Assembly: GCA_025602905.1 (NCBI GenBank)
Contig: JAHLKI010000004.1
Coordinates: 310,001-374,000, forward strand
Direction: 5' to 3'
DNA length: 64,000 nucleotides
From: Phlyctochytrium arcticum
Lineage: Eukaryota; Chytridiomycota; Chytridiomycetes; Chytridiales; Chytridiaceae
Position numbers and translations under genes: made by a program. The notes below the pieces were generated by a model. That model made no database searches. It was not told the origin of the DNA and was given only the letters and a program-made list of their open reading frames with translations. Of the stretch, positions 37,996 to 46,863 are shown piece after piece; position 1 is the first letter of the stretch, and each line of letters starts with the position of its first letter.

Positions 37996-38544
37996 ATGGT
38001 GATGGACGTAGGAATTGTCACGGCGTCGGGAATGAACCCCGCTATCCTCCTATCCAGGCTCGATTACCCAGAGGAATATCTCACCCCCGGAAAAATGTTT
38101 GCCCACCCAAACGACTACGAAATCACCACAGAGCCTATTGAACCCGACGTGTTCTACTATGCCCGTTATTCCCACCGGCGCATCTTTGCGCGGCTCCCAG
38201 TGGCCTTGGGAAACGACAAGTGGACCAGCGCAACCTTTATAGTGGATACGGGGGCGGGCGGATGGTTTTATTTGAGTGAACCTCTTTTGAACATTCTGGA
38301 CGACTACCAGCGCGTCAAGGACGACGATCTAGGGGGTATCTTTATCGAGGTGGATATCGGCGGTACTGGCACTCCCCAAAAGTGCCCGTGCGACGAAGTG
38401 CCACGTCAATACATCCAGGGCAACATAATTGGCCTCCCGGTCCTACTGATGGCAGGGTTCTCGATCAAGAAAACCCCAAAGTGTGAATTGGATGACAAGT
38501 TTATCGCTCGAGGAGTTGTAGAATTGGGCCTGAAAATGGTGTAG
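37996..38544 (+). CDS. Small protein with aspartic-protease-like DTGA motif
   Basis: ORF of 182 residues starting MVMDVGIVTASG. A frame extension upstream begins only at GTG, so the ATG at 37996 is preferred. Near residue 82 is ATFIVDTGAGGWFYLS, in which hydrophobic-hydrophobic-DTGA followed by aromatic and Leu residues resembles the catalytic loop of retropepsin-like aspartic proteases. The later stretch IIGLPVLLMAGF could be the hydrophobic loop that follows in that fold. Typical second-lobe motifs are absent, so it would act as a dimer if active. It is only about 420 bases from the virus end but lies outside the target duplication, so it is host DNA. The assignment is tentative. Confidence 0.6.
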   Translation: MVMDVGIVTASGMNPAILLSRLDYPEEYLTPGKMFAHPNDYEITTEPIEPDVFYYARYSHRRIFARLPVALGNDKWTSATFIVDTGAGGWFYLSEPLLNILDDYQRVKDDDLGGIFIEVDIGGTGTPQKCPCDEVPRQYIQGNIIGLPVLLMAGFSIKKTPKCELDDKFIARGVVELGLKMV

Positions 38545-38962
38545 ATAGAATTCATCTCTTTGTAAATAGACACCTTTTAGTATGCTATACTTTGAAAGAT
38601 TTGAAAAAAACTTTTGCCTCCTACGTGTCACAACAGGCCGGAATTGCGCAGCTACGCTTTCTCCTCCTTGGGACGAGGATCCACTCTTTGAGATTGTCCA
38701 AGTTGCGATATAGATTGGGCTGCTGAGAGTAGGGGTATCGCCATGTTTCCAGTGTGCTATGGTAATGCAACGAGAATGGCATAGGTAAGCGTTAATAGTT
38801 TCTTGCAAGCCAAGGATGGCGTCCCGTAGGATACACAGTATGAGAAAAGGATGCTTCATATATCTGCCAAACCTCTACCTTTATGAAACTCAGTCCGTAG
38901 AGACGTTGCCAATTGAGTGACGAATCCCGGGAATACTCTCGACTCCTTGGCAGTCCTAGTCG
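38545..38962. other. Left host flank of the virus
   Basis: No supported gene. On the minus strand a stretch (for example EYSRDSSLNWQRLYGL) is open and protein-like. In the empty site it would abut the right flank, whose minus strand is also open (63850-64000), but two stops separate them. The virus may have landed in or near a host gene. Confidence 0.35.
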
Positions 38963-38967
38963 CCGTT
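38963..38967. repeat. Left copy of 5-bp target-site duplication CCGTT
   Basis: CCGTT sits directly before the first base of the left inverted repeat (TGCCACGG). An identical CCGTT follows the last base of the right inverted repeat at 63845-63849. The neighbouring bases differ, so the duplication is exactly 5 bp. Confidence 0.82.
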
Positions 38968-39035
38968 TGCCACGGTGCATACTGCCACTGACCACCCACC
39001 CGGGTGGGTGGTCAGTGGCAGTATGCACCGTGGCA
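38968..39035. repeat. 68-bp perfect terminal palindrome, left
   Basis: A 34-bp arm starting TGCCACGGTGCATACTG is followed directly by its exact complement with no loop, with the centre CCCACCC/GGGTGGG at 39001/39002. The outermost base of the virus is the first base of the palindrome. Confidence 0.95.
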
Positions 39036-39300
39036 CTGGCTGGCATCTATATAGGGATTGAATAGCTGCATGCAGTTTAATGATATAGTTTAATGATATA
39101 GTTTAAAATTGACACGTTTTTGAACCGTGGCAAGCGCAGATCAGGCCTGTATTCGCAGATCTATCGTTAAGATCTTGCCCGTGTCAGAAGCTCCCTATAT
39201 AGATACATAACTATACTGATCTGATCTAAGATCGTGGCAACTATCTATCAATAGGATTCTGACACGATCCGAGCGGCCACATAATCATTCGATGCTAACT

Positions 39301-39642
39301 CTAATCTATCACTATCACTTCTGACTCGATGACGTCATCCGCCGCTGGATCTTCCACTCTCACGTTTCTTGTCCAGATTTCCATTAGTGTCTGGTATGAA
39401 TCGCGAATATCCATCGGTAATGCCTTGATATCGACGCGGCTTTGTTTCCTTATGTTGAACGATAGTTTCTTGGATATTCCGCCGTCCTTCACTGATAATG
39501 AAGTTATATTCTTCTTCTTCATCTCTTGCTTGATATATTCTAACGCCGCTGTATGTTTCTTGACGACTCTATTCGCCGCATCGTATTCTGCTGATATGTC
39601 TAGGTTGATAAACTCCAATACTCGCTCCTCCAATCGACTCAT
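39301..39642 (-). CDS. Repeat-encoded small protein, left copy, unknown
   Basis: 113 residues starting MSRLEERVLEFINLD; the frame extends upstream only to a TTG, and a TATA box fits the ATG at 39642. Mixed helical, highly charged sequence follows: ANRVVKKHTAALEYIKQEMK, then a basic strand KLSFNIRKQSRVDIKALP, and a helix QTLMEIWTRNV. It ends acidic (DDVIESEVIVID). No known domain was recognised; a small DNA-binding or terminal protein is conceivable because it is encoded within the terminal repeat. The copy at the other end is identical, so the virus has two genes firing outward toward the termini. Confidence 0.75.
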   Translation of the reverse strand: MSRLEERVLEFINLDISAEYDAANRVVKKHTAALEYIKQEMKKKNITSLSVKDGGISKKLSFNIRKQSRVDIKALPMDIRDSYQTLMEIWTRNVRVEDPAADDVIESEVIVID

Positions 39643-39687
39643 TGCTAACTTGATTCTAACTTGATGCAATGTAAGGCAGGTTCGTCG

Positions 39688-39696
39688 CTTTATATA
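39688..39696 (-). promoter_or_regulatory. TATA box of the left repeat-encoded gene
   Basis: TATATAAAG on the minus strand, 46-54 bases upstream of the ATG at 39642. The mirror copy is at 63116-63124. Confidence 0.6.
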
Positions 39697-40155
39697 CTCG
39701 TGATTGTATCGATACCTTTTCTTTGTATCGATAGGAAAGAACCAATTGAATCTCTCGCCGCTTATTCGCTCCTAAGGTACCCATCTACATGTCGCTACTT
39801 GTCGCCACTTGTCGCTACTTGTCGATTTACTTTTAGCAAAAAAAGGAAAAAATCCTACAAAAGTAATAAACGTTTAAGTGTGTTTTACTTTTATAGGAAA
39901 ATTTCCTTTTTTCAAATTGCTGAATATGATGAAGTGTGTGGAAAACGTGAAACAATGACCCTCACCGCATCAAAACGCAACGGGAATGAAATATTCACTT
40001 TTCAGGATCTACCCCTATCATCTCGATACGGATACGACTCACCACTATTTGGGGATGATTCTTTCGTGATTCATGTACGATTCATGTACGATTCGGGCAT
40101 TTATAAAATACGCAAATGATACTAGTCTAGAGACATTTATTGTAATATAGTTGTA

Positions 40156-40599
40156 ATGAACTTGTTGGACACTTTGCCTTTGGAACTAATATTAGATATT
40201 TCTAAATATTTGGATACCGATGACTACTTGTCACTTGCAAGCATGTATCGTATTAATCCTGTACGTGAAATTTGCCAGAGATTGAAAAATGAGAAATGGG
40301 CAAAGGTTACATATCCGGTTGAAGGTAATAAAATTGATGGCGATAAAAACAAAAAGTATTGGCATGAAGAAATTATAACTATTCACTTAAGGTATCAAAA
40401 TGCGTATGTGTGTAGTATGTCATACCAATATACATTTGAACCATACTGGGGAAGAAGGGAATATCTGCATTACCATTGGCATTGGAGAGGAAGAAATTTT
40501 CGTTCAGAATTATATGATTATTTTGTATATAGGCGTGAAAGGAAACGCAAACCTTTTATATGGCACCTCATAGATCGATACCCGAAACTCGATACATAA
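40156..40599 (+). CDS. F-box protein
   Basis: 147 residues starting MNLLDTLPLELILDISKYLD followed by TDDYLSLASM, a clear F-box (LPxEL.L.I..YL...D.L.L). The rest has many aromatic and basic residues (for example YWGRREYLHYHWHWRGRN and RRERKRKPFIWHLID) and no WD40 or LRR repeats. F-box proteins bind Skp1 and bring targets to SCF ubiquitin ligases. A viral copy suggests use of host protein degradation, as known for F-box proteins of some other large DNA viruses. It lies just inside the left repeat and points inward, followed by the receiver gene on the same strand. Confidence 0.78.
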   Translation: MNLLDTLPLELILDISKYLDTDDYLSLASMYRINPVREICQRLKNEKWAKVTYPVEGNKIDGDKNKKYWHEEIITIHLRYQNAYVCSMSYQYTFEPYWGRREYLHYHWHWRGRNFRSELYDYFVYRRERKRKPFIWHLIDRYPKLDT

Positions 40600-40637
40600 G
40601 AAATTCTCGCCTCTAATAGTAAAACACATGCCATGTG

Positions 40638-41033
40638 ATGTTAATCGTAGTCGACGACAATAATTTTACTAGGAAACTTATGAAGAAAATGATTAATAGC
40701 ATTACTCAAGAACAAGTCTTGCTATCATCTACCATGATGCTTTTCGACGTATTCAATGATAATTACGATGATATAACTTATGTCTTTACTGATATGTTAC
40801 TCAATGAACGTATTCAGGATCCAACCTTCACGTATAAACAGGAAGGGCTGAACCTGATAGCGTGGATTCGCCAGGCAGAAAAAGATAACATGATCTCTGA
40901 AGGGGTGAAAATTATAGCATTCTCTTCTGATGCAACATTGAAACACAAGGCCCTCGCAGCCGGAGCGGACCTGTTCTATACTAAGCCTGTGACAAAACAG
41001 ATATTGATGGAGATTTTGAAACCTGTAGAGTAG
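40638..41033 (+). CDS. Stand-alone CheY-like response-regulator receiver protein
   Basis: 131 residues from the ATG at 40638 (a GTG lies just upstream). All receiver landmarks are in order: acidic pair D6-D7 (IVVDDN), phospho-acceptor D52 (VFTDMLL), Ser96 in place of Thr/Ser (IIAFSSD), and invariant K116-P117 (FYTKPV). The GADLFYTKP block and length fit a complete single receiver domain with no output domain. Such proteins accept phosphate from histidine kinases or phosphotransfer proteins. Fungi use these in stress and osmotic signalling (Sln1-Ypd1 type). I know of no receiver protein as a standard PLV gene. It follows the F-box gene by 38 bases on the same strand. Confidence 0.85.
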   Translation: MLIVVDDNNFTRKLMKKMINSITQEQVLLSSTMMLFDVFNDNYDDITYVFTDMLLNERIQDPTFTYKQEGLNLIAWIRQAEKDNMISEGVKIIAFSSDATLKHKALAAGADLFYTKPVTKQILMEILKPVE

Positions 41034-41086
41034 ACGCAAAAAAGCTTCAAGTAAGAAAAAGACTAGCTTCAAGATATATTCAAGAC

Positions 41087-41428
41087 ATGTGCTATTTATG
41101 TCCTGAATCAAGGGCTATAGAGATTACATCGAAGAGCGGCGAAACTGCATATATGTTAAGACTGCCTATATCGACCGAAGCACAATTGACAGATATAGCT
41201 ATTTCTTTAAGAGGAAAAGATTTGTATGTGTACGTACCGAGGACCCCATGTAATCGACCATTGTTCGAGAAGATTATCACCATTTCAAGTATGCTTCATC
41301 CCAGGGTCAATAAGAAACTAAGACGGGAATTCTTGCAGTCAGGGTGGTTGAATGTCAGTGAAAGTAAAGTTGCACTTGGATGCAACAAGAAAACATTTAT
41401 TGAATACTTTGAAGTAATCTATTCCTAG
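41087..41428 (+). CDS. Unknown viral protein
   Basis: 113 residues starting MCYLCPESRAIEITSKSG. Beta-rich first half (AYMLRLPISTEAQLTDIAIS, then LYVYVPRTPC), helical second half with basic residues (LHPRVNKKLRREFLQSGWLN) and end FIEYFEVIYS. No family recognised. Its stop overlaps the end of the convergent fibre gene by four bases, and it is the last of three rightward genes after the left repeat. Confidence 0.6.
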   Translation: MCYLCPESRAIEITSKSGETAYMLRLPISTEAQLTDIAISLRGKDLYVYVPRTPCNRPLFEKIITISSMLHPRVNKKLRREFLQSGWLNVSESKVALGCNKKTFIEYFEVIYS

Positions 41429-44400
41429 TATTCCAACATCTGCAAATCAATGCGAGAATTCCCATCAAATCCTAAATTACTACCTGTCCATGTCAATGTG
41501 AATGTGTGTGCTCCAATAGAAAGCCCTGTAGTAATGAATGACAGTGGGAATCGCAAAATCTGACCTGCATATCGCCAAAACAAATACATAGTTTTGACAA
41601 CATTACCATCAACTCTAAGAGAGACATCTATACCGTAATTATCCGAGTTTGCATACAAGGCGATACTCCCCATATACGTTTGCGTCGTTCGTGTCGTTGT
41701 AAAAGTCTTTGAGAAACCGCTGGGAATACCGGTTTGTCCTGAGCCAGCATTATCCCAAATGTTCGCAGCAGAAGGTCGTGTTAACAAACCCTGGCCATCT
41801 AGATATAATCCCGAATCTGCTTTGATGTACATCATATTTTGGTATGGAGCCGCCGTTGACGTATTACCCACACCTATGTAACCGGAGACAGTAGCATTGT
41901 TGTTCTCGAATTGAATAGTGGAGTAACCACTAGCATGTCGATTTTTGACTTTGAGAGTATTACCCACGAGATTTGCTTGTATGACATTTTGGGTTACTGA
42001 ATTAAATCCAAAGTCGACCTGAGATTGGCTATGGATCAACCCAGCACCACCCATTGGTCCCAATGATAAAGTCAATGAGTTTGAATACCAGCCAATGAAG
42101 CGGTGGTTCGTAGGGGTATCAAAGAAATGCAGATCCCCTCTTTCATGTACAGGTGTGCAATTTATATACATGTTGCCCAAGTTGATTTGACTGAAACCCG
42201 TATTCGGAATCTTCAGATACGTCCCATTGATCGTAATGTCTCCAGTCGTTGTCAAACTTGGTAGCGTTGGTGTTGCACCAGACAAACTTGTAAGATTCGC
42301 ATGAAGCGGTTGTTTGCTACCAAGAGATGTTGTCAGTGAAGTCCCACCAATGAATACGTCTGTACCGACATATAATTTCTTGGCTATTCCAGCCCCACCA
42401 GCTACAGTAAAACAGCCAGATGTTGTACTTGTAGAGTCTGTTGCAGTATTGATAGCAATCTGACCGTCGGATCGTAACTGGAGAATATGGCTCGATAAAG
42501 CAAAATTGTAGAATCCCAATGATCCATTTGATAAACCTCCTGTACCATTTTGACCTGCATGATACAAACCCCATTGCGTACTTGATGATGCATTATTCAT
42601 AAGGAGAATACTGTTACCTGAAACAGCAGACAACGGCGCGTTAATAACCAACGCATTAGGCTGGTTGTCTGCTCCCAAATTCAAAGTCAAAAGTTTTGAA
42701 GTAAATGAAGTATCATATCCAGTCAATTTTGATTCAATTGGTGCAAGACGAGTATTGTAGTCTGAAGTCAGAACATAGGATGGAACATTAGTTAATCGGG
42801 AAAAGTCCAGTTGTCCAATCGATTCTGAAGTTGACAAATCAATAGAATTCTTCAGGGACAACGAACCGAATACTGGCTTACTAGTGACATTCGTCCAATC
42901 AATCGTACCACTTGTCGCAGATGAAGACAAGCCTAAAATAGTCTTTATAGATGCAGCGTTATCAATTGTGATGAGAGGTTGCAATGTCGAAGTATTCACC
43001 TTATTGATGGGGATAATACCGGTTACCTCGGTTGTCGAAAGGTCGATAGAATTCTTCAGGGACAACGAACCGAATACTGGCTTACCTGTGACATTCCCCC
43101 AATCAATATTACCGCTAGATGCAGTACTGGATAATCCCAAAGTTGTCTTGATTGATGCTGCATTTCCCGAGGTGATCAAAGGTTGAAGTGTCGAAGTATT
43201 CACCTTATTCACTGGAAGCACACCTGTTACAAATGAAGTACTTAGATAAATTGTGTCAAGATTTGATAATGCTTTCAACAAACTCTGCCGTGTCTCTATC
43301 GGTGTGAAGCGGTTATCGATTACAGTCTGTCTTGTATTGTAGGTTGATAATAACGTATAATTTGACAAGGGAATTGCCGCGATTTGAGTCGTCACGTATT
43401 CTTGGCTTGCAACTAACTTGTTTCCTGCGAGAAATACACCAGTTGATTGGATACGCAGTTGTTCAGATAATGTTCCTACGAGACCAGTTGATGATGAGAT
43501 ACTAATAGCGCTTCCATAGTTGTTGTCATCAATTATTGAAATCTGTGAAGAGAGTTTATTAGCAGAGGGTAGAAATCGAATATTCTGTGTGGAATCACTG
43601 TTCTTCACAACAGTAACATTATCGAGCAACTTACTGGAACTAAAACCTCCTGAAGTACCGCGGAATATCACTGGTACATTACTTGTCAAAGTCCCGGCGT
43701 CTGTATTCTGTAAACTAGTGACGAATACATTATTCACAAATACCTCAAGTTTGTCATAAGTGAATACCAACTTCACCGTTATCCAAGTATTTCTAACAAG
43801 TGACAATGGAGGAATGGTTGTTTGATTTACATTAGAAGGACTCCATATTCTTGTATAATTATAAAAGGAACTAAACCCAACTCTCCATCCTCCACATACA
43901 ATTTCGAGACCTTCGTCGTTTCCGCTTCCATAATAAAGATCTGCTTGTAATGTCCAATATCTACCTAAAGATGTGATAGTATAGGTTAACGTACCATTTG
44001 AATGTGTCTGACCGGCCACTTGAAGATTCACCCACTTGTTGGTTGCATCATACGCTGCAGTTCCCGCTAATGTACCAGTAGGAGCACTTGTGAAATTATC
44101 AGTTAGAAGTGAAGTTAAAGTCGAGTCCACACCAGACAATGACAGAATACTAGTGATTGTATTCTGCTTCATCGAAATAGATGTATCAATTGCCGTCTGC
44201 CGAATATCATAGACACTTTGAGCTACCTTGGTTCCAATCGATGCGTTAATCGTATTCAGATCAGTCGTTCGATTTAGATAAATTGACAAGTCTGGATTTC
44301 CACTAACAAGACTATACGGAATCTTGTTTGTACCACTTATTTTCGTCTGGTAATTATTGTTTAGATCTCCTTCAATTGACCCTAGCAATGCCTGTTGTGT

Positions 44401-46650
44401 ATCTATAAGATCAGTTATTGGATTCACTAGTTGAGAGACGAGACTCATAGTATTCGGTTTAATCACTTCTGAATCGTATTCTCGTAGAATTTCGAGATTC
44501 ACGGCCTGCTGTTTATATTCAGATGTGATACCTAGCCAAGAACATGGAGGCGGTTTATCAAAAAGAAGCCTCGTTGCATCACATCCGGTATTGTCTGGCA
44601 TCGTTACGATAACCACATTAGCACCGGGTTCTAAGTCAATATTTCCATCACTGTCAAGAATTGGATCACCATTAGTGTCTTCTTTACGCTCACGCTTCCT
44701 GCCAAAAATGGAGATGAAACCTCCAGTTGCAGCCGCTCCGCCAAGTAAGCCCCCAGAACCCGCAATAGCGCCTATAGCAGAACTTGCTGTTCCGATTGCA
44801 CCAGCACCTCCCAATATTCCGCCAAGTCCAGCCAATCCACCGGCCAATCCACCTGTAACTTGAATAATATCACCTCCTCCGTTCTTCAATACTCTCTGAT
44901 CACTGTTTTCCGTCGTCTCTTCATTAGGAGCATCTTCTGCTTTTTTTTGGGTGAGTGTATCAATACTTGAAATCGTGTAGGGTCCACCAGGACCACCCGT
45001 CACTATGATTCCTGTGCCTGGCAGAATACTGAGGGTATTTGAAATCGTTTTGCCAACAACTGATATACCGTTACTACCGACATATGGCTGTTCGGCTTCG
45101 GGTTGATATGTACATGATATAGTTGAACCTGATATAGAGATGTTATTTCCCGCTGTATAAGCACCTTTAAATTCATTACCGATTCGTGTGATTCCATTGG
45201 AAGCAGTGAGATTCTCTGTGATATTCGTTTTAGTAGAATTCATTTCTAATGCGCCAGAAACACTCAAATCCAAGGAGACTTCATGACTTGAATTTTCATG
45301 AAGGCCATTTGAAAATGTTCTAGTATCAGTCAACACTGAACCATCGTAATCCAAATTGCCACTAGTTTGAATATCAAGATACACATCATTGCCATTAATA
45401 CCAAGTCCATTGGCTTGTTGAAACAACAGACCAGAAGCAATCTTACCTTGAGAGTTGATTCGGATTGTTGAGTTGTCAACCAAGGGACTTGGATTCACAC
45501 CAAGATTAAAGTTTGTATCAACCGCTAAACTCGCGTCGGTATTCAATTCAACGACTTGGTCTCGAATCACAACTGCTCCACTTCCCTGGTAAACACTCTT
45601 CACGTATTCCGCAGTGACAGCTTCGTTGTTTGAAGGATTCGAGTTTGCGCTAAGTGAAACATGACCGACAGACAACTCATTCAAAGTACTGTTGAATACG
45701 AATTCGGATGATTGGTTCATACCAACCAGTCCGCTACCATAATACACCTGACCCAAACCGTCACTTTTGATCCCCAGTCGATTTGATTGTTGAGTGAGGT
45801 TGTTTGTATCGACGCTAAGCTTTACAATACTAGCATCGAACGATTCAAGTGGGTCCTTATACACCGATATTGCATCAATGCCGTTTAGGTATTCGGATGC
45901 ATCTTTGGCATTCAGTTTACCATCTTTCACTTCTAATCGACTTCCAATCTTTAAGGACACTTCATTGTCAATCTCATCGAGGGGTTCAATAAAGGACATG
46001 CGCTCTGGAATACGGGCCTTCAACTCACCTCCATCAATATCCATAGTCTCGCTGTCTATCTTGAGGGACAATTTGTGACTATTTAGAACATTGTAATAGA
46101 ACGGATCAGAGATTTTGAGACTCAACCCTTTTGCAAATAGATTCAAATCACCGTCAAGTATAGATTCTGCGTCTTCCATATGAGATGCATACCTTAACTC
46201 TATTTGGTCATCGTCATTGTAAAAGAGCGGACTGTTCAATTCAGGCTTTTGCTTCCTGGCAACCAATTTATTATCTTGATCAACGAACAATGAGTCTTCG
46301 TCAATCAAAAGACTTATGGACCGTCCATTGTTTGAGTCATTTTCTTCACATGAAAGCGGAACCTCATAAGAGGGATCAATTGTGGTTAGAAGATTATCTT
46401 CTGTTATATTCAGTCGATGAGGATCTATATTCAAGGAAGTGGTTGCCTCCCCGTTGGAAAGACTGGTTGAAAGTGGTGAATTTGAGGTTATCTCGTTTAC
46501 CTTCATTTCGCCATTAGTATTCGATATTTTTGGAACACTGATACTCGAGTATTCGTCACCTTTTAGCTCTCCGGAGATGAAGCTATCGGAGATAATCGTG
46601 CTATTAAGATTTCTCAATCCATTTGCGGATCTTGAATTTAACCCACTCAT
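41425..46650 (-). CDS. Giant fibre/adhesin-like virion protein
   Basis: 1,741 residues from the ATG at 46650 (MSGLNSRSANGLRNLNS); upstream there is only a TTG. The N-terminal third is made of repeated beta-rich segments with SLKI, NxLT and GxG patterns, typical of trimeric fibres. A Gly/Ala-rich hydrophobic stretch lies at about 585-655 (GGLAGGLAGLGGILGGAGA). A jelly-roll, concanavalin/laminin-G-like domain at about 850-1005 includes WTLQADLYYGSGNDEGLEI and WITVKLVFTYDKLEVFVNN. Then come two near-identical units with LKNSIDLSTTEVTGIIPINK and TLQPLIT. The C-terminus has a beta-sandwich tip. Long proteins of this kind form host-binding fibres in PLVs and relatives; binding to a fungal surface glycan is an inference from the lectin-like domain. 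Confidence 0.8.
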   Translation of the reverse strand: MSGLNSRSANGLRNLNSTIISDSFISGELKGDEYSSISVPKISNTNGEMKVNEITSNSPLSTSLSNGEATTSLNIDPHRLNITEDNLLTTIDPSYEVPLSCEENDSNNGRSISLLIDEDSLFVDQDNKLVARKQKPELNSPLFYNDDDQIELRYASHMEDAESILDGDLNLFAKGLSLKISDPFYYNVLNSHKLSLKIDSETMDIDGGELKARIPERMSFIEPLDEIDNEVSLKIGSRLEVKDGKLNAKDASEYLNGIDAISVYKDPLESFDASIVKLSVDTNNLTQQSNRLGIKSDGLGQVYYGSGLVGMNQSSEFVFNSTLNELSVGHVSLSANSNPSNNEAVTAEYVKSVYQGSGAVVIRDQVVELNTDASLAVDTNFNLGVNPSPLVDNSTIRINSQGKIASGLLFQQANGLGINGNDVYLDIQTSGNLDYDGSVLTDTRTFSNGLHENSSHEVSLDLSVSGALEMNSTKTNITENLTASNGITRIGNEFKGAYTAGNNISISGSTISCTYQPEAEQPYVGSNGISVVGKTISNTLSILPGTGIIVTGGPGGPYTISSIDTLTQKKAEDAPNEETTENSDQRVLKNGGGDIIQVTGGLAGGLAGLGGILGGAGAIGTASSAIGAIAGSGGLLGGAAATGGFISIFGRKRERKEDTNGDPILDSDGNIDLEPGANVVIVTMPDNTGCDATRLLFDKPPPCSWLGITSEYKQQAVNLEILREYDSEVIKPNTMSLVSQLVNPITDLIDTQQALLGSIEGDLNNNYQTKISGTNKIPYSLVSGNPDLSIYLNRTTDLNTINASIGTKVAQSVYDIRQTAIDTSISMKQNTITSILSLSGVDSTLTSLLTDNFTSAPTGTLAGTAAYDATNKWVNLQVAGQTHSNGTLTYTITSLGRYWTLQADLYYGSGNDEGLEIVCGGWRVGFSSFYNYTRIWSPSNVNQTTIPPLSLVRNTWITVKLVFTYDKLEVFVNNVFVTSLQNTDAGTLTSNVPVIFRGTSGGFSSSKLLDNVTVVKNSDSTQNIRFLPSANKLSSQISIIDDNNYGSAISISSSTGLVGTLSEQLRIQSTGVFLAGNKLVASQEYVTTQIAAIPLSNYTLLSTYNTRQTVIDNRFTPIETRQSLLKALSNLDTIYLSTSFVTGVLPVNKVNTSTLQPLITSGNAASIKTTLGLSSTASSGNIDWGNVTGKPVFGSLSLKNSIDLSTTEVTGIIPINKVNTSTLQPLITIDNAASIKTILGLSSSATSGTIDWTNVTSKPVFGSLSLKNSIDLSTSESIGQLDFSRLTNVPSYVLTSDYNTRLAPIESKLTGYDTSFTSKLLTLNLGADNQPNALVINAPLSAVSGNSILLMNNASSSTQWGLYHAGQNGTGGLSNGSLGFYNFALSSHILQLRSDGQIAINTATDSTSTTSGCFTVAGGAGIAKKLYVGTDVFIGGTSLTTSLGSKQPLHANLTSLSGATPTLPSLTTTGDITINGTYLKIPNTGFSQINLGNMYINCTPVHERGDLHFFDTPTNHRFIGWYSNSLTLSLGPMGGAGLIHSQSQVDFGFNSVTQNVIQANLVGNTLKVKNRHASGYSTIQFENNNATVSGYIGVGNTSTAAPYQNMMYIKADSGLYLDGQGLLTRPSAANIWDNAGSGQTGIPSGFSKTFTTTRTTQTYMGSIALYANSDNYGIDVSLRVDGNVVKTMYLFWRYAGQILRFPLSFITTGLSIGAHTFTLTWTGSNLGFDGNSRIDLQMLEY

Positions 46651-46684
46651 TTTATTACTTATAATACACAAATTCTAATCAACC

Positions 46685-46774
46685 TTAATCAAATGTGACT
46701 ATTGAAACTTTAGGTTTCTGTGGCTTTTCTGGTTTCTCTGGTTTCGTTTCTGGTTGGGTCTTTACAGGTTCCAT
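46685..46774 (-). CDS. Possible small proline/lysine-rich peptide
   Basis: A 29-residue ORF, MEPVKTQPETKPEKPEKPQK and a short tail, lies 34 bases upstream of the fibre gene on the same strand. Its KPEKP repeats are compositionally clean. It could be a small virion peptide or an upstream ORF of the fibre transcript. Short length makes this weak. Confidence 0.3.
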   Translation of the reverse strand: MEPVKTQPETKPEKPEKPQKPKVSIVTFD

Positions 46775-46863
46775 TGTTACATTTTAGAAACAAAGTTTAT
46801 TTATATAAATACAAAATGCGTCTCGGTTTTTGGACTCTTTTCTTTTTACATTAATAAGATAAA

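Larger units (their letters stand above)
38968..40009. repeat. Left terminal inverted repeat
   Basis: It reads as the exact reverse complement of 62803-63844 as far as compared by eye, including an identical 113-residue gene. Beyond 40009 similarity continues imperfectly to about 40117 (shared GGCATTTA..AAATACGCAA), with small insertions and substitutions. Confidence 0.92.

Noticed and set aside
39661..40119. Open frame of 152 residues in the left repeat, opposite the repeat-encoded gene (mirror at 62786-63151)
   Set aside because: It covers the promoter and upstream region of the repeat-encoded gene, has odd composition, and its end differs between the two repeats; treated as a shadow.
46185..46517. 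Plus-strand frames inside the fibre gene
   Set aside because: Antisense of a continuous 1,741-residue frame with coherent repeats.
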